From the NCBI RefSeq assembly GCF_004827385.1, contig NZ_SRXN01000022.1:1-64000 (forward strand): a stretch of DNA of 64,000 nucleotides, read 5' to 3'. The position numbers were made by a program, and so were the translations under genes. Positions 55,506 to 63,506 of the stretch are shown here, piece by piece. Every line of letters begins with the position of its first letter. Positions within the stretch are counted from its first letter, which is position 1. The notes below the pieces were generated by a model, which saw only the letters and a list, made by a program, of their open reading frames with translations, searched no databases and was not told where the DNA came from. This DNA is from Ensifer sp. MPMI2T. Its GTDB lineage: Bacteria; Pseudomonadota; Alphaproteobacteria; Rhizobiales; Rhizobiaceae.

Positions 55506-56561
55506 ATGGATGCAAAAGATCGTCCGAAGAAGGTCTTTTTGGATGCGAACGTGGTTATCCGCGCCGGGCGACCGCCAGGAGGAATGCTGATCGACCGCAT
55601 TGTCGATCTGGTCAAAGCGGAATTTGTTTCCGTTGTGACGACCGACCTGACGATGGCGGAGGTAGCGAAAAAGCACACCGACAATGATTACAAGATAGTC
55701 AGGGAGGTGGCGCGCCCTCGCTTCCGGGCGCTCGCACACGACGTTTTAGGCGCCGATCTGCCACAGGTCGAGGAAAAGGAAATCTGGAAAAGGCTCGCTG
55801 ACAAATATCGGGATGAGACCACCCGTATGTTCGTCAGGATGAAAGCTCGTACGTTGTCGATCGACGACGTTAAGCCGTCGGTTGTGTTCAGGGCTTACAA
55901 CACAAATGAGGGCTTCTTTTCCGGGGAAGGCAAGCGCGATCAGTTCCCGGATGCGTTCATATTCGAACGTCTGAAACCAGAGGCCAAAGGGGACGACCCG
56001 CTCATCATTGTCTCAGATGACGGTGATTTCAAGGTTCCGGCGAAGGCCGTGGAGCATTTAACTTTGGTGAGATCGATCAGTGATCTCTTCAAGATGTTTG
56101 GCTTTGAGGTGAAGGAGCCGGACATCTTCACGTACATCGACGACAACCATGATCTCATTCGTGAGATGCTTGAGAAGCAACTCGCGGAATGGGGCTTGTT
56201 GGCTACTGACGTGAAGGATGCGTCCATTGAACAGTTGGGTTTGAGCGACATTACTCTCTCAAATCTTGCCGCATTTGATTACGGAGGCGAGTCGATACTA
56301 GTTGTCGGCAGCGCGGAAATGATCGTGAATGTTTCCTACACTCACCCCGATTGGGAGACTGCCTCGTACGACAGTGAAGATAAGATTCTGTTGCCGTTTC
56401 GAGATGTCAGCGGCGAGACCGAAGTAACGGTCGACGCCGATTTCTCGATGACAATTCTCGTCGACGATGATGGCAAGCCATCCGAGATCGAAGACATCGA
56501 GTTCAGGAACGACAATTTCATATACATCGACCTCAACCCTGACGGATGGCCCTACAAGTGA
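55506..56561 (+). CDS. PIN-domain protein (DUF4935-like)
   Basis: 351 residues from ATG 55506. The PIN acidic pattern is seen: VFLDANVVIRAG (Asp near residue 13), the SVVTTDLTMAEVAKKH region with a conserved Glu, RDQFPDAFIFERL and IIVSDDGDF with Asp. PIN domains cut RNA. DUF4935-type proteins occur as stand-alone cargo with a C-terminal beta-rich domain like the one here (residues ~265-351). No antitoxin is adjacent. A defence or abortive-infection role as prophage cargo is plausible. Confidence 0.78.
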   Translation: MDAKDRPKKVFLDANVVIRAGRPPGGMLIDRIVDLVKAEFVSVVTTDLTMAEVAKKHTDNDYKIVREVARPRFRALAHDVLGADLPQVEEKEIWKRLADKYRDETTRMFVRMKARTLSIDDVKPSVVFRAYNTNEGFFSGEGKRDQFPDAFIFERLKPEAKGDDPLIIVSDDGDFKVPAKAVEHLTLVRSISDLFKMFGFEVKEPDIFTYIDDNHDLIREMLEKQLAEWGLLATDVKDASIEQLGLSDITLSNLAAFDYGGESILVVGSAEMIVNVSYTHPDWETASYDSEDKILLPFRDVSGETEVTVDADFSMTILVDDDGKPSEIEDIEFRNDNFIYIDLNPDGWPYK

Positions 56562-56900
56562 GCCCTCTTCCTGGCCCTCAGGCGCGCCAGATCGTGAAGA
56601 CGTTGCTCTTGCGGTTACCGCAGTCGAGACAAGCCATATTCGCCCCGCGGCTTCGGCCGTGGGGCCTTCTTTATTGGCTCGCCCGCTACCACGTCGCATT
56701 CAGGCGGGTGTTCTCTTTCCAAGTCCCCCGAAAATCCTTGATCTCAAAGATCGTCCGCGGGTGGGCTTTCGCTAGCTCGAAGCCCTCTCTGTCTGGCATA
56801 GCTTCGAATGCAACTCATGATCGTTTGGCATGTGACTGAGGACGACGGCCAGCACAGCGCGAAGAGCGTTAACCCTGTGAGGTTCCCGACCTTGCCGCGA
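56562..56900. other. Intergenic region with terminator
   Basis: Holds the terminator at 56643-56673 and no gene that I can support; frames here are short and lack ribosome sites. Confidence 0.5.
56643..56673 (+). terminator. Rho-independent terminator of the PIN gene
   Basis: CCCCGCGGC-TTCG-GCCGTGGGG stem (one G-T pair) followed by CCTTCTTTATT. About 80 bp after the PIN stop. Confidence 0.75.
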
Positions 56901-57110
56901 TTAATGCGGCGACCCTGCAGCTATTCCAACGGCCTCCATTCTCTCAAGATCCCCCCAGTCGCGTCTACGGATCTCTCTGAAAATCACCAGCCAAAACGGC
57001 GGGACCTCCGGATTCTTCTCCTCCAACGCAGCGCACGCTGCTACCGCCATCACGCACATGTCCCGCAGCTACTCGTCGGTCCACTCCTCGATTCGTGAAA
57101 GGTCGCTCAT
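56901..57110 (-). pseudogene. Small gene with in-frame amber stop
   Basis: From ATG 57110 the frame reads MSDLSRIEEWTDE, then TAG, then LRDMCVMAVAACAALEEKNP, then FREIRRRDWGDLERMEAV, to TAA at 56901-56903. Coding character is good on both sides of the stop, so a nonsense mutation is likely. Restart at ATG 57059 would give 52 residues. Confidence 0.55.
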
Positions 57111-57189
57111 GCCAGATCTCCGTTCCCCGCGAGCGCAGAGCGTCGCGGTACGAACTGGCGACTAGCAAAAGTACTAGTGAGGGATCCGC

Positions 57190-57366
57190 CTAAAGACGCG
57201 CCGAGGCACTGATCAACGGAATTGGCGTAGGCCCCTCGCTCATCCGCATCTCGACTACCTGCACTTCGACATGGAGGCCTCGGTGTGCCGCCTGGCGAAC
57301 CGTCTCGTTGAACACCCGCATCGCTTCACGCAGGTATTCGGCCGCTTCGCGCTGTTCTTCTGTCAT
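57190..57366 (-). CDS. Small hypothetical protein (58 aa)
   Basis: ATG 57366 with GGAAG upstream. MTEEQREAAEYLREAMRVFN then a beta-like VEVQVVEMRMSEG: compact amphipathic helix plus strand. No family recognised; genes of this size and look are frequent in rhizobial prophages. Confidence 0.55.
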   Translation of the reverse strand: MTEEQREAAEYLREAMRVFNETVRQAAHRGLHVEVQVVEMRMSEGPTPIPLISASARL

Positions 57367-57381
57367 TATTGCTTCCGCCTT

Positions 57382-58077
57382 CTATTGCTCGACCGGATCG
57401 AGAATGTCTGCCGTAATCGTTCTTCGGTGATCCGACCTTCCTGTCAATGGGCCACATCGTCACCAGCTCTGCCGGGAATGGCTTCATCAGGTCGGGGGGA
57501 TCTGACCCCGGCGACAGCCAGCGTAGTCTTGCGGGTGCAGGAGGACCGGCATGCGGTCGTGGATCGCTGCCATCATCTCGTTCGGAGGGCAGGTGATGAC
57601 GCAGAAGGAGCAGCTATCCTCGTCAGTCTCGGGATTACGCCACCTCCCATATTCCGGCAAGCGCGAACGGCTCGCCGGATTTCATCGCGATTGCATAGGG
57701 CTGCTTCTTCTTGCCCGTGCCGTAGATGTCCTTCCATTCGAAAATGCCGTCGATCGGGATCAGGCAGCGCCGACGGCGATAGCCGTCCTTGAACATGCCA
57801 TTGGTGGAGATTCCCTCCTTGCGCGAGTTGATCGGCGGCGGCCGCCCGCTCGGTTTCATCCAGCTCGGCATGAGGCCCCAACGGGCGCTGACGAAGACAG
57901 GCCCGAACACGTCTGGATCGCGGATCACGTCGCTGATGATGATCGGATGGTATTGCGTCGGACGGTTGTAGCGCGGAAACTGGTTGCCAGCGCTTCGGCG
58001 CCGCGCTCGCGCTGCGCGAAGGAGAATGACCGGAACAGCCCCTCCAGCGTGGTCTTGATGTAGACGCGACCGCACAT
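57382..58077 (-). pseudogene. SRAP (YedK/HMCES-type) gene with multiple frameshifts
   Basis: ATG 58077 after GGAGGATTTT opens with MCGRVYIK, whose Cys2 is the catalytic residue that crosslinks to abasic DNA. The frame then shifts near 58000 into one with FPRYNRPTQYHPIII, RWGLMPSWMK, NSRKEG and RCLIPIDGIFEWK. It shifts again near 57640 into WRNPETDEDSCSFCVITCPP and HDRMPVLLHPQDYAGW, then once more before the stop. All pieces are in SRAP order, so this is a decayed but recently intact gene. SRAP proteins shield abasic sites in single-stranded DNA. Confidence 0.85.
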
Positions 58078-58264
58078 CGAAAATCCTCCGTAGCAGGCAA
58101 GAAAAGGTGAAGGCGGAGCCACGGGGAACTTGGCAGCCTGCGCGCGCATGAACAAAGCACCGGCCGGCCCTACAACAGGGGCGGGTTGCGTCAAATGCCA
58201 ACTTCCTCACAGCACGCGAACGCGCATCCGACCCACCAAGCTGGCCGCGCGAAGAACGAGGCAA

Positions 58265-58292
58265 AGAAAAAGGGGCGCTCGGCCCCCTTTCT
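58265..58292 (-). terminator. Terminator of the lipoprotein gene
   Basis: Minus strand AAAGGGG-GCCGAGC-GCCCCTTTTTC: 7-bp stem with T-run, 25-50 bp after the stop of the gene at 58316. Confidence 0.7.
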
Positions 58293-58315
58293 CACCCCCC
58301 AATAGAGCCGCCGGT

Positions 58316-58783
58316 TCATTGACCTGCCCTCCGTTTGGCCTCAGAGACGGCATCATTGATGGCGTCTTGTTCAGCTTCGAGATGCTGTTGAGCCTCTCGT
58401 TCAGCTGCTCGTTTGGCCTCTTCAATAGCTTCAAGGGCTGGCTGGTTGGCCTCCTTTTCAATGGCCGCACCCGCGGCGCAGAATACCGGGAGATTGGTCT
58501 TGTCGGCCATCAGTTTTTCCCACTTTGGCATCTCCGCGCGAATGCGTTCGACTACGCTATTGTGGTCTATGCCCAGCTCCTTTCTGGCCTCATCGTAGAG
58601 GTAGTTTATGATGTGCTGGTCTTCCTTTCCCCACAGCTGTCCGCCACATTCATAATGGGTCATGGTCACCATCATCAGGTCGTAGGTTGCTGGGGTGTTT
58701 GACTGGGAGATCTCCCCAGTCGGGTTGGTGCAGCTGGACAGCACCAGAGTCAGGAGGGCAAGTGCAAGCACGAATTTACGCAT
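58316..58783 (-). CDS. Putative lipoprotein with C-terminal helix
   Basis: 155 residues. MRKFVLALALLTLVLSSC is a lipoprotein signal with lipobox Cys18. The C-terminal ~50 residues are one long charged helix (AIEEAKRAAEREAQQHLEAE). No family. Prophage lipoproteins often serve superinfection exclusion, but there is no direct sign of this here. Its start overlaps the end of a small membrane gene. Confidence 0.72.
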   Translation of the reverse strand: MRKFVLALALLTLVLSSCTNPTGEISQSNTPATYDLMMVTMTHYECGGQLWGKEDQHIINYLYDEARKELGIDHNSVVERIRAEMPKWEKLMADKTNLPVFCAAGAAIEKEANQPALEAIEEAKRAAEREAQQHLEAEQDAINDAVSEAKRRAGQ

Positions 58784-58967
58784 GGTCTTGGTTCCCCGAG
58801 TGGATCAGGATCAGAAGGGTTATGATGGTGATGATGGCGATGAGGGCGATGATCATTGGTACGCCCTGGTAGAACTCGCTGATCGGGTGACCAGATGCGT
58901 TCCTCGCAAAGGTTTTTGGATCCAGTGGTCCGGGTCCACCATCGGCACCTGCAGCCCCCCGAGCCAA
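58776..58967 (-). CDS. Small membrane peptide
   Basis: 63 codons; the C-terminal part MIIALIAIITIITLLILIHS is a single strong membrane helix. It overlaps the start of the lipoprotein gene (ATGCGTAA), which supports co-translation. The true start may be the internal ATG at the helix. Confidence 0.45.
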   Translation of the reverse strand: MARGAAGADGGPGPLDPKTFARNASGHPISEFYQGVPMIIALIAIITIITLLILIHSGNQDHA

Positions 58968-59059
58968 AACCCGCGCCGCCGGAACATGCCATGCAGTTTC
59001 GGCAATTCAAAGTGGGATTGCGCACGTCGGATTGCGCAGCGCCGTATTGTCGTAAAAAT

Positions 59060-59170
59060 GCCAGTGCCGCATGGCGCTCTCGGTGTCATCGGAATCGGCG
59101 GCGCCGCGATGGGCTTCACCCTTCGCCGGCGCCATCCAGCGGGTTCTGGCGCTGATGGCGCGGTGATCAC
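59060..59170 (+). pseudogene. Decayed second copy of the 55122 membrane gene
   Basis: 59085-59170 matches 55270-55365 closely: both read GGCATCGGCGGCGCCGCGATGGG-type sequence and CGCCGGCGCCATCCAGCGGG, but an extra C in the 59120s breaks the frame and the 5' part is missing. A local duplication followed by decay. Confidence 0.6.
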
Positions 59171-59293
59171 GGTGGGCCTTGTGCGCGCCGTCGCAACTCA
59201 AGCGCGCGGATCTGCTTTCACTCGACTTACTGTTTCCTTTGTGCTTCGATGTAAAAGAGGGGTTTGTGCAGTTTTGGTTTGAGGGGACCAGAT

Positions 59294-60031
59294 GTGCGTC
59301 GTTCATCCCAGTTAAGCCGCCGTGCTTTGGTGCTCGGCCCACTTCTGCTTCTACTTCCAAATGACGCAAAGGCGCGCCGGCGATGGCGCGGCGGAGGCGG
59401 AGGCGGAAGCCGCTCGCCCTTCGCGCTGGTCATAGGCGGCGTGCTACTTTGCGCGATATTTGTCGCCAATTCCTTGTTTGGTCGTGATCTGCATCCAAAA
59501 GGGATAGGCAAGAAGCCGCGAGGGTCGCGGGAGGCCGTGGGGAGATTCACCAAAGTCAATCCGATCAAAAGCACGGCGGCGCCTAGAAGGCGTTTATCCC
59601 CCTGGGTGTTCGTGGTGCCGCTCGCTGGCATCGTGATGGGTGGAGCCTACGGCTGGGCAACCATGCCGCCGGAAGACACCATTTCCGCATCCTTCCCCAT
59701 CTGTACTTCGGGAGCCCGGACAACGTGCGTCGTGGATGGTGATACGTTCTGGCTCGACGGTATCAAGTACCGGATCTCGGACATCGACACGCCGGAAATC
59801 AGCGAGCCCAGATGTGCTTGGGAGCGGGAACTCGGACAGCGCGCCAAGTATCGGCTGCAGAGCCTGTTGAATGGCGGCTCCTTCGGTCTCAAGGCCGGAC
59901 TGCGCGATGAGGACAAATACGGTCGGAAGCTGCGCGAGGTCTACCGCGACGGCCAATCACTCGGGGCACAGCTCGTCGATGAGGGGTTTGCGCACCGTTG
60001 GCTTGGCTTCAAGCAGTCGTGGTGCGGATAA
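59294..60031 (+). CDS. Membrane-anchored SNase-type (thermonuclease-like) protein
   Basis: 245 residues from GTG 59294 (GAGGGG upstream). An N-terminal hydrophobic segment and a second helix near residue 43 (FALVIGGVLLCAIFVANSLF) and a third near 105 precede the nuclease domain. The SNase core is clear: VVDGDTFWLDGIKYRISDIDTPE, then CAWERELGQRAKYRL and DKYGRKLREVY with the expected Asp, Arg and Glu/Arg positions. It would cut nucleic acid in the periplasm, possibly incoming phage DNA. Confidence 0.8.
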   Translation: MRRSSQLSRRALVLGPLLLLLPNDAKARRRWRGGGGGGSRSPFALVIGGVLLCAIFVANSLFGRDLHPKGIGKKPRGSREAVGRFTKVNPIKSTAAPRRRLSPWVFVVPLAGIVMGGAYGWATMPPEDTISASFPICTSGARTTCVVDGDTFWLDGIKYRISDIDTPEISEPRCAWERELGQRAKYRLQSLLNGGSFGLKAGLRDEDKYGRKLREVYRDGQSLGAQLVDEGFAHRWLGFKQSWCG

Positions 60032-60032
60032 A

Positions 60033-60347
60033 ATGAAAGACTCTGAGCTTGGGTGGGTCGTGAGTGCTGTAAGAGAGTTCTTCAATCAGGAAACCGCTCT
60101 CGGCCTGTTGGTCGGGATCTTCGTCGGTTTGCTGGCGTACTTTACGGTGTCGAAGCTCATTGGCGCCCGTCGACCAATTGAGGCCAAATCAGCAGTCGAG
60201 CGGCAATTCAGAAACGTCTTCGCCATCATGAGCGAGGACCGCCGACAGTCTTTGATCCGCTACTACATGGAGAAGTACGAGTGTGGTCGCGAAGAGGCCA
60301 TGCGCCGGGCGGTCGAGGATCGCCAACGAGAGGCCAACAGGTGGTAG
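60033..60347 (+). CDS. Small single-helix membrane protein
   Basis: 104 residues from ATG 60033, 1 bp after the nuclease stop. One membrane helix (ALGLLVGIFVGLLAYFTVSKLIG) followed by a charged cytoplasmic helix (EDRRQSLIRYYMEKYECGRE). Likely co-expressed with the nuclease; role unknown. Confidence 0.68.
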   Translation: MKDSELGWVVSAVREFFNQETALGLLVGIFVGLLAYFTVSKLIGARRPIEAKSAVERQFRNVFAIMSEDRRQSLIRYYMEKYECGREEAMRRAVEDRQREANRW

Positions 60348-60432
60348 CAGACCAGCAGGAGCGATTGGCGGCGTGAAGCAGTGCCCGCGGGGGGATGCGG
60401 ACACTGCTCGTCTTCCTCGTCACCGAAGGAAA

Positions 60433-60466
60433 GAGCGGCGTCCTGCGAGGGGCGAGGACGCCGCTC
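60433..60466. terminator. Strong hairpin terminator
   Basis: GAGCGGCGTCCT (60433-60444) pairs perfectly with AGGACGCCGCTC (60455-60466) around a 10-nt loop; AGTTCTAG follows. Closes the nuclease operon and may serve both strands. Confidence 0.65.
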
Positions 60467-60470
60467 AGTT

Positions 60471-60932
60471 CTAGAGTCGCACAAGGGATGCGACGGTATT
60501 AAACGCGGACCCTCTCAATTGGTTCCTAAAAGGCGGTTTGTGTTTTCCCCGCTTCCTAGCGCTATTTTCCTCATCATCCAACTGTTGCAGGAGATCGACG
60601 AACTTCCGGGGCAGCGGCCGGACTTGGAACACGGGAAGTGATCGGAGGAAATCAGTGTTGCGGGCGGATGTCATTATCCGCCGGATACGCCTCGCCAAAT
60701 TTGTGTGGCGCTTCGTCATATCACCCGTCCAAAGGGACGAAACATCGTAGTTAGAGAATGGTTCCTTCAGAGCACAAGAAGCCGGGAATCCCCCCGTAGT
60801 GGAGGCGATTTCCTGCCGTTTCTCATCATCCATCGTGAACCGCTGAAACCTTCTCCACCCGCCGCCCAAAGGGACTGCTGTGATTGTTGACTGCCACATT
60901 TCCCCGGCTCTTTTGGTGCTATCCAGAGACAC
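60471..60932 (-). CDS. Hypothetical protein, uncertain
   Basis: Frame of 153 codons with fair composition in the middle (MTKRHTNLARRIRRIMTSAR, FVDLLQQLDDEENSARKR). No good ribosome site at its start; an internal ATG at MDDEKRQEI is possible. No family. May be a decayed gene. Confidence 0.35.
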   Translation of the reverse strand: MSLDSTKRAGEMWQSTITAVPLGGGWRRFQRFTMDDEKRQEIASTTGGFPASCALKEPFSNYDVSSLWTGDMTKRHTNLARRIRRIMTSARNTDFLRSLPVFQVRPLPRKFVDLLQQLDDEENSARKRGKHKPPFRNQLRGSAFNTVASLVRL

Positions 60933-60955
60933 GCTATCTCAGAGAGGACCAATCC

Positions 60956-61144
60956 ATGTGGCTCGAATTGCACGACAGCAATGGACCGATTTTCATCAAC
61001 ATGGACACTGTTACGCACTTCCAGCGGGTTGAGGGCCAGCGGCGCACCATTCTCGTCACCTGCGCGACTAGAAGCGGGACCTGCGTCACGCTCCAGGTTA
61101 AGGAGTCGCCTGAGGAGATCATGGACAAAATCAGCGAATATTAA
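60956..61144 (+). CDS. Small protein with FlbD-like pattern
   Basis: 62 residues, ATG 60956. MWLELHDSNGPIFINMDTVT then TLQVKESPEEIMDKISEY resembles the short FlbD-type pattern (LHxxNGxxIxxNxDxI ... VxESxEEI). Small genes of this type recur in rhizobial prophages. Function unknown. Confidence 0.6.
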   Translation: MWLELHDSNGPIFINMDTVTHFQRVEGQRRTILVTCATRSGTCVTLQVKESPEEIMDKISEY

Positions 61145-61232
61145 CGCAGATTGACCGGATCCGGCCGGGCGCCCGTGACCAAGGATTAGGGGGCGCCGCC
61201 CGATCGGGCTGCTGAAACCGTCGAGTGCGGAG

Positions 61233-61361
61233 ATGCTGGAGGAATTGCGTCAGGCTTTGAGGCTTTGCCTCCCCAAAGCTGGGAAACCGGAGGCAAGGCT
61301 CTTCCAAATCGTCGACGTCTTGCGTCTCGCCCGCACTGCATCCCCCTCAGAACGGCCATAA
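61233..61361 (+). CDS. Small hypothetical ORF (42 aa)
   Basis: ATG 61233; MLEELRQALRLCLPKAGKPE and LFQIVDVLRLARTASPSERP form two helices. No clear ribosome site. Tentative. Confidence 0.35.
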   Translation: MLEELRQALRLCLPKAGKPEARLFQIVDVLRLARTASPSERP

Positions 61362-61436
61362 GGTGACCGCTTCAATGGCGAACATGCCCAGAACAAAGAT
61401 CATGATTAAGGCGCCGACTATGTAGAGCTGTCGCAC
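61347..61436 (-). CDS. 29-residue membrane peptide
   Basis: GTG 61436 preceded by AGGAGG at a good distance. The product is nearly all hydrophobic (LYIVGALIMIFVLGMFAIEA). Overlaps the end of the opposite small ORF. Possibly a small toxin-like or regulatory membrane peptide. Confidence 0.45.
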   Translation of the reverse strand: MRQLYIVGALIMIFVLGMFAIEAVTLWPF

Positions 61437-61689
61437 AACGGCCTCCTGGTTGCCAAACCAGGTGTTTTCCGGTGTGTTCCGCTCCGATGGCGATGCGGCG
61501 CACTGCGCGCTTCAATCGTCGACCGCGGCGCCCACCACCTCGTTCGCAACGAATGAGCATTGCGTCGGGCGTGATTTGGAACTCGCAAAGTAGCCTGTGC
61601 CCGCGAGAGATAGCGGGCACAGGCTAACAGGTGGGGGACCTGAATGCCGGCAAGAGCTGCAGCGGGCGCCCACTGCAGCTCTGCTCGTG

Positions 61690-62146
61690 TCACGCCTCAT
61701 CCCGCTTCTCAGCGTATCCATCCCTCCCAGGCAGAGCCATGAACATATAGATGAGGTCGTTGCAGCCAATGCCGCATCGCGCGTATTTGGTGGGGTGTAC
61801 GTAGCGCGGGCAACTCTGGCCGATCATGTCGATGAAATCCCGAATCGTCATATCGGCGCCGTGCTTCTCGATCAAGCCGCGCGACGTTGTAGCGCCCCTT
61901 CCTCCCGCACTGCATGCAGTTCAGGACCATGTGCGGTTTCTTCAACTCTGCGAGCGTTTCGTGGCCTTCCTTGGACATGCGGAATCCTCCTCGGTTGAGG
62001 TTGTCGATATCCCGCATGTCATGGAAGGCGCCCGCCTGCGCCGACGGTGGTGCCGATATGTTCTCCTTCTCCCAAAAGTCAATGCGACGATTTTGCGGAT
62101 CTGTGAGGGCGAAGACGACGTGGGTATGCAGATTTCTGGGTTTCAT
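61690..62146 (-). pseudogene. Frameshifted gene with zinc-ribbon-like Cys pairs
   Basis: Starts at ATG 62146 after GGAGG: MKPRNLHTHVVFALTDPQNR then RIDFWEKENISAPPSAQAG. A second ATG (61980) also has GGAGG and opens MSKEGHETLAELKKPHMVLN-CMQCGRKGRYNVARL. Near 61874 the coding frame changes to IEKHGADMTIRDFIDMIGQ, then CPRY...RCGIGC and stops at 61690. The CMQC and C...CGIGC pairs suggest a zinc ribbon. An extra T around 61874 explains the shift. The first ~55 codons may be an independent gene. Confidence 0.62.
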
Positions 62147-62273
62147 GAAGGCAGCCTCCTTGGATGATCCATCGCCAAAGAATCGACGAACCGTGCTCTC
62201 CGGGCCGGTTCTAGCCCCGTCATGGCGGGGCGGGTATATTGCTCTGGTATTACTCAAGATGGGGAGGAAACCG

Positions 62274-62663
62274 ATGCGTGCTTATCAGATCTCGATTCTG
62301 GCAGTCGCGCTTGGTGTCGTGGTTGTCGCGTTGCCGGCACCCGCCGCCGCGACGACGATGGACGAGGCGCAGACGATGTGCCGCCAGCGAGGCGCCGAAT
62401 GCGTGTCGTTTGGCCTTGGGGAGGATCCGGGAAATGACTTCCTCGCTTGTGTCGATAACAGGAGTACGGGCCACGGGGTTCAGTGTGTCCGGTGTCAAGG
62501 GAACAACCCATGCACGGTTCTACGCGAAGCACCAGGCGGTAAACGTACTGAAGTCGAGGCTATTCTGACCGAGTCGATGCAGCCTGCGGACACCAACGCC
62601 CTGGAAGAACGTGTGCGTACCCTCGAAGACCGCGTGAAGGCACTGGAGAACGAGAAGAAGTAG
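62274..62663 (+). CDS. Secreted small Cys-rich protein with coiled-coil tail
   Basis: 129 residues from ATG 62274 (GGGGAGGAAA upstream). Signal peptide (ISILAVALGVVVVALPAPAAA). Five or six Cys in the middle (MCRQRGAECVSF, FLACVDN, QCVRCQGNNPC) suggest disulfides. The C terminus is a coiled coil (ALEERVRTLEDRVKALENEKK). Periplasmic; role unknown. Confidence 0.72.
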   Translation: MRAYQISILAVALGVVVVALPAPAAATTMDEAQTMCRQRGAECVSFGLGEDPGNDFLACVDNRSTGHGVQCVRCQGNNPCTVLREAPGGKRTEVEAILTESMQPADTNALEERVRTLEDRVKALENEKK

Positions 62664-62885
62664 GGTAGAAGCCAAGGCGTTTTGATTGAGTTGGACGAAG
62701 GTAGCGAGACAGAGGGGAGTGCCTGAGACGCCGGATTGAGCACGTCGAAGAGATCCGGGCGGGTCTAATGCTGGGGAACCATCCCGTGAACTGACGGTTC
62801 TTTAGCGATAGCAGGCTGCTCTCACGCAGCACAAAGTGACCGGCTAGTGGGCAGCGCCTCCCGTGCCGGAGGCGTTAATGGACGC
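62664..62885. other. Short gap without gene
   Basis: No gene seen; a broken frame of ~60 codons has no start site. Confidence 0.4.
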
Positions 62886-63029
62886 ATGGAGCGCCAACTG
62901 AACGCATCGATGATCAAGATGCCCCTGATGGAGATCGACGGCGATCTCCGAGAGGTGCTGCTTGCCGATCGGGCTCGAGCGACAGCCACGATCGCCATTT
63001 CCGGCGCGATGACCAACCTGCGGCCATGA
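62886..63029 (+). CDS. Small hypothetical protein
   Basis: 47 residues, ATG 62886; MERQLNASMIKMPLMEIDGD and LLADRARATATIAISG. ATGA overlap with the next gene supports it. Confidence 0.5.
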   Translation: MERQLNASMIKMPLMEIDGDLREVLLADRARATATIAISGAMTNLRP

Positions 63030-63214
63030 ACGACGTCGTCGGGCAGATCATCGACGCGATTTGCGGGATACCGGAAGAGACGCTGTCCGACTTTGCTGCG
63101 GACAACCCCGAAGTACGCGCGGTCGCGACAGAGACCATCGCCAATGAGGTCTTTTTTGATCTCACGCGCGTTTTCACGCCGGTCTATGTGCGCGAGCCTT
63201 ATGGCGGCGGCTGA
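63026..63214 (+). CDS. Small hypothetical protein
   Basis: 62 residues, ATG 63026, coupled to the genes on both sides (63214 is shared with the next start). Helical with IIDAICGIPEETLSDFAADN. No family recognised. Confidence 0.5.
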   Translation: MNDVVGQIIDAICGIPEETLSDFAADNPEVRAVATETIANEVFFDLTRVFTPVYVREPYGGG

Positions 63215-63441
63215 TGGTCAAGAGTTCGTCGAAGCGGTCACTTGATAAGCCTCCATCCGACCCAATGCCGGCTCGCGTCGATCCCTGTCTTGCAATGCTC
63301 GTCGACAAGCCACCGAAGGGGGCGGATTGGGCCTTCGAGGTGAATGTTGGGGGTGCGAGAGAGATTGGCTCGGAAAGGCATAGGATAACTTGGAATTGCG
63401 CAGTTATCGACCCGCACATTACTCACCGATATGAGGTATAA
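63214..63441 (+). pseudogene. LigD-type ATP-dependent DNA ligase N-terminal fragment
   Basis: PARVDPCLAMLVDKPPKGADWAFEV matches the start of the LigD ligase domain, normally followed by the catalytic KxDGYR. Here the text goes on as NVGGAREIG, so the active Lys and everything after are lost, and the frame ends at 63441. It lies directly behind two small genes with coupled starts. Confidence 0.7.
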
Positions 63442-63506
63442 ATGCGCAGCGCCGACAATCGCGGAGGCGACCGAGGCAGGTTCTATATGAGCGATCAGTT
63501 AAATAG

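Noticed and set aside
57573-58160. 195-codon minus-strand frame over the SRAP region
   Set aside because: It is an off-frame shadow of the SRAP pseudogene; SRAP motifs appear in the other two frames.
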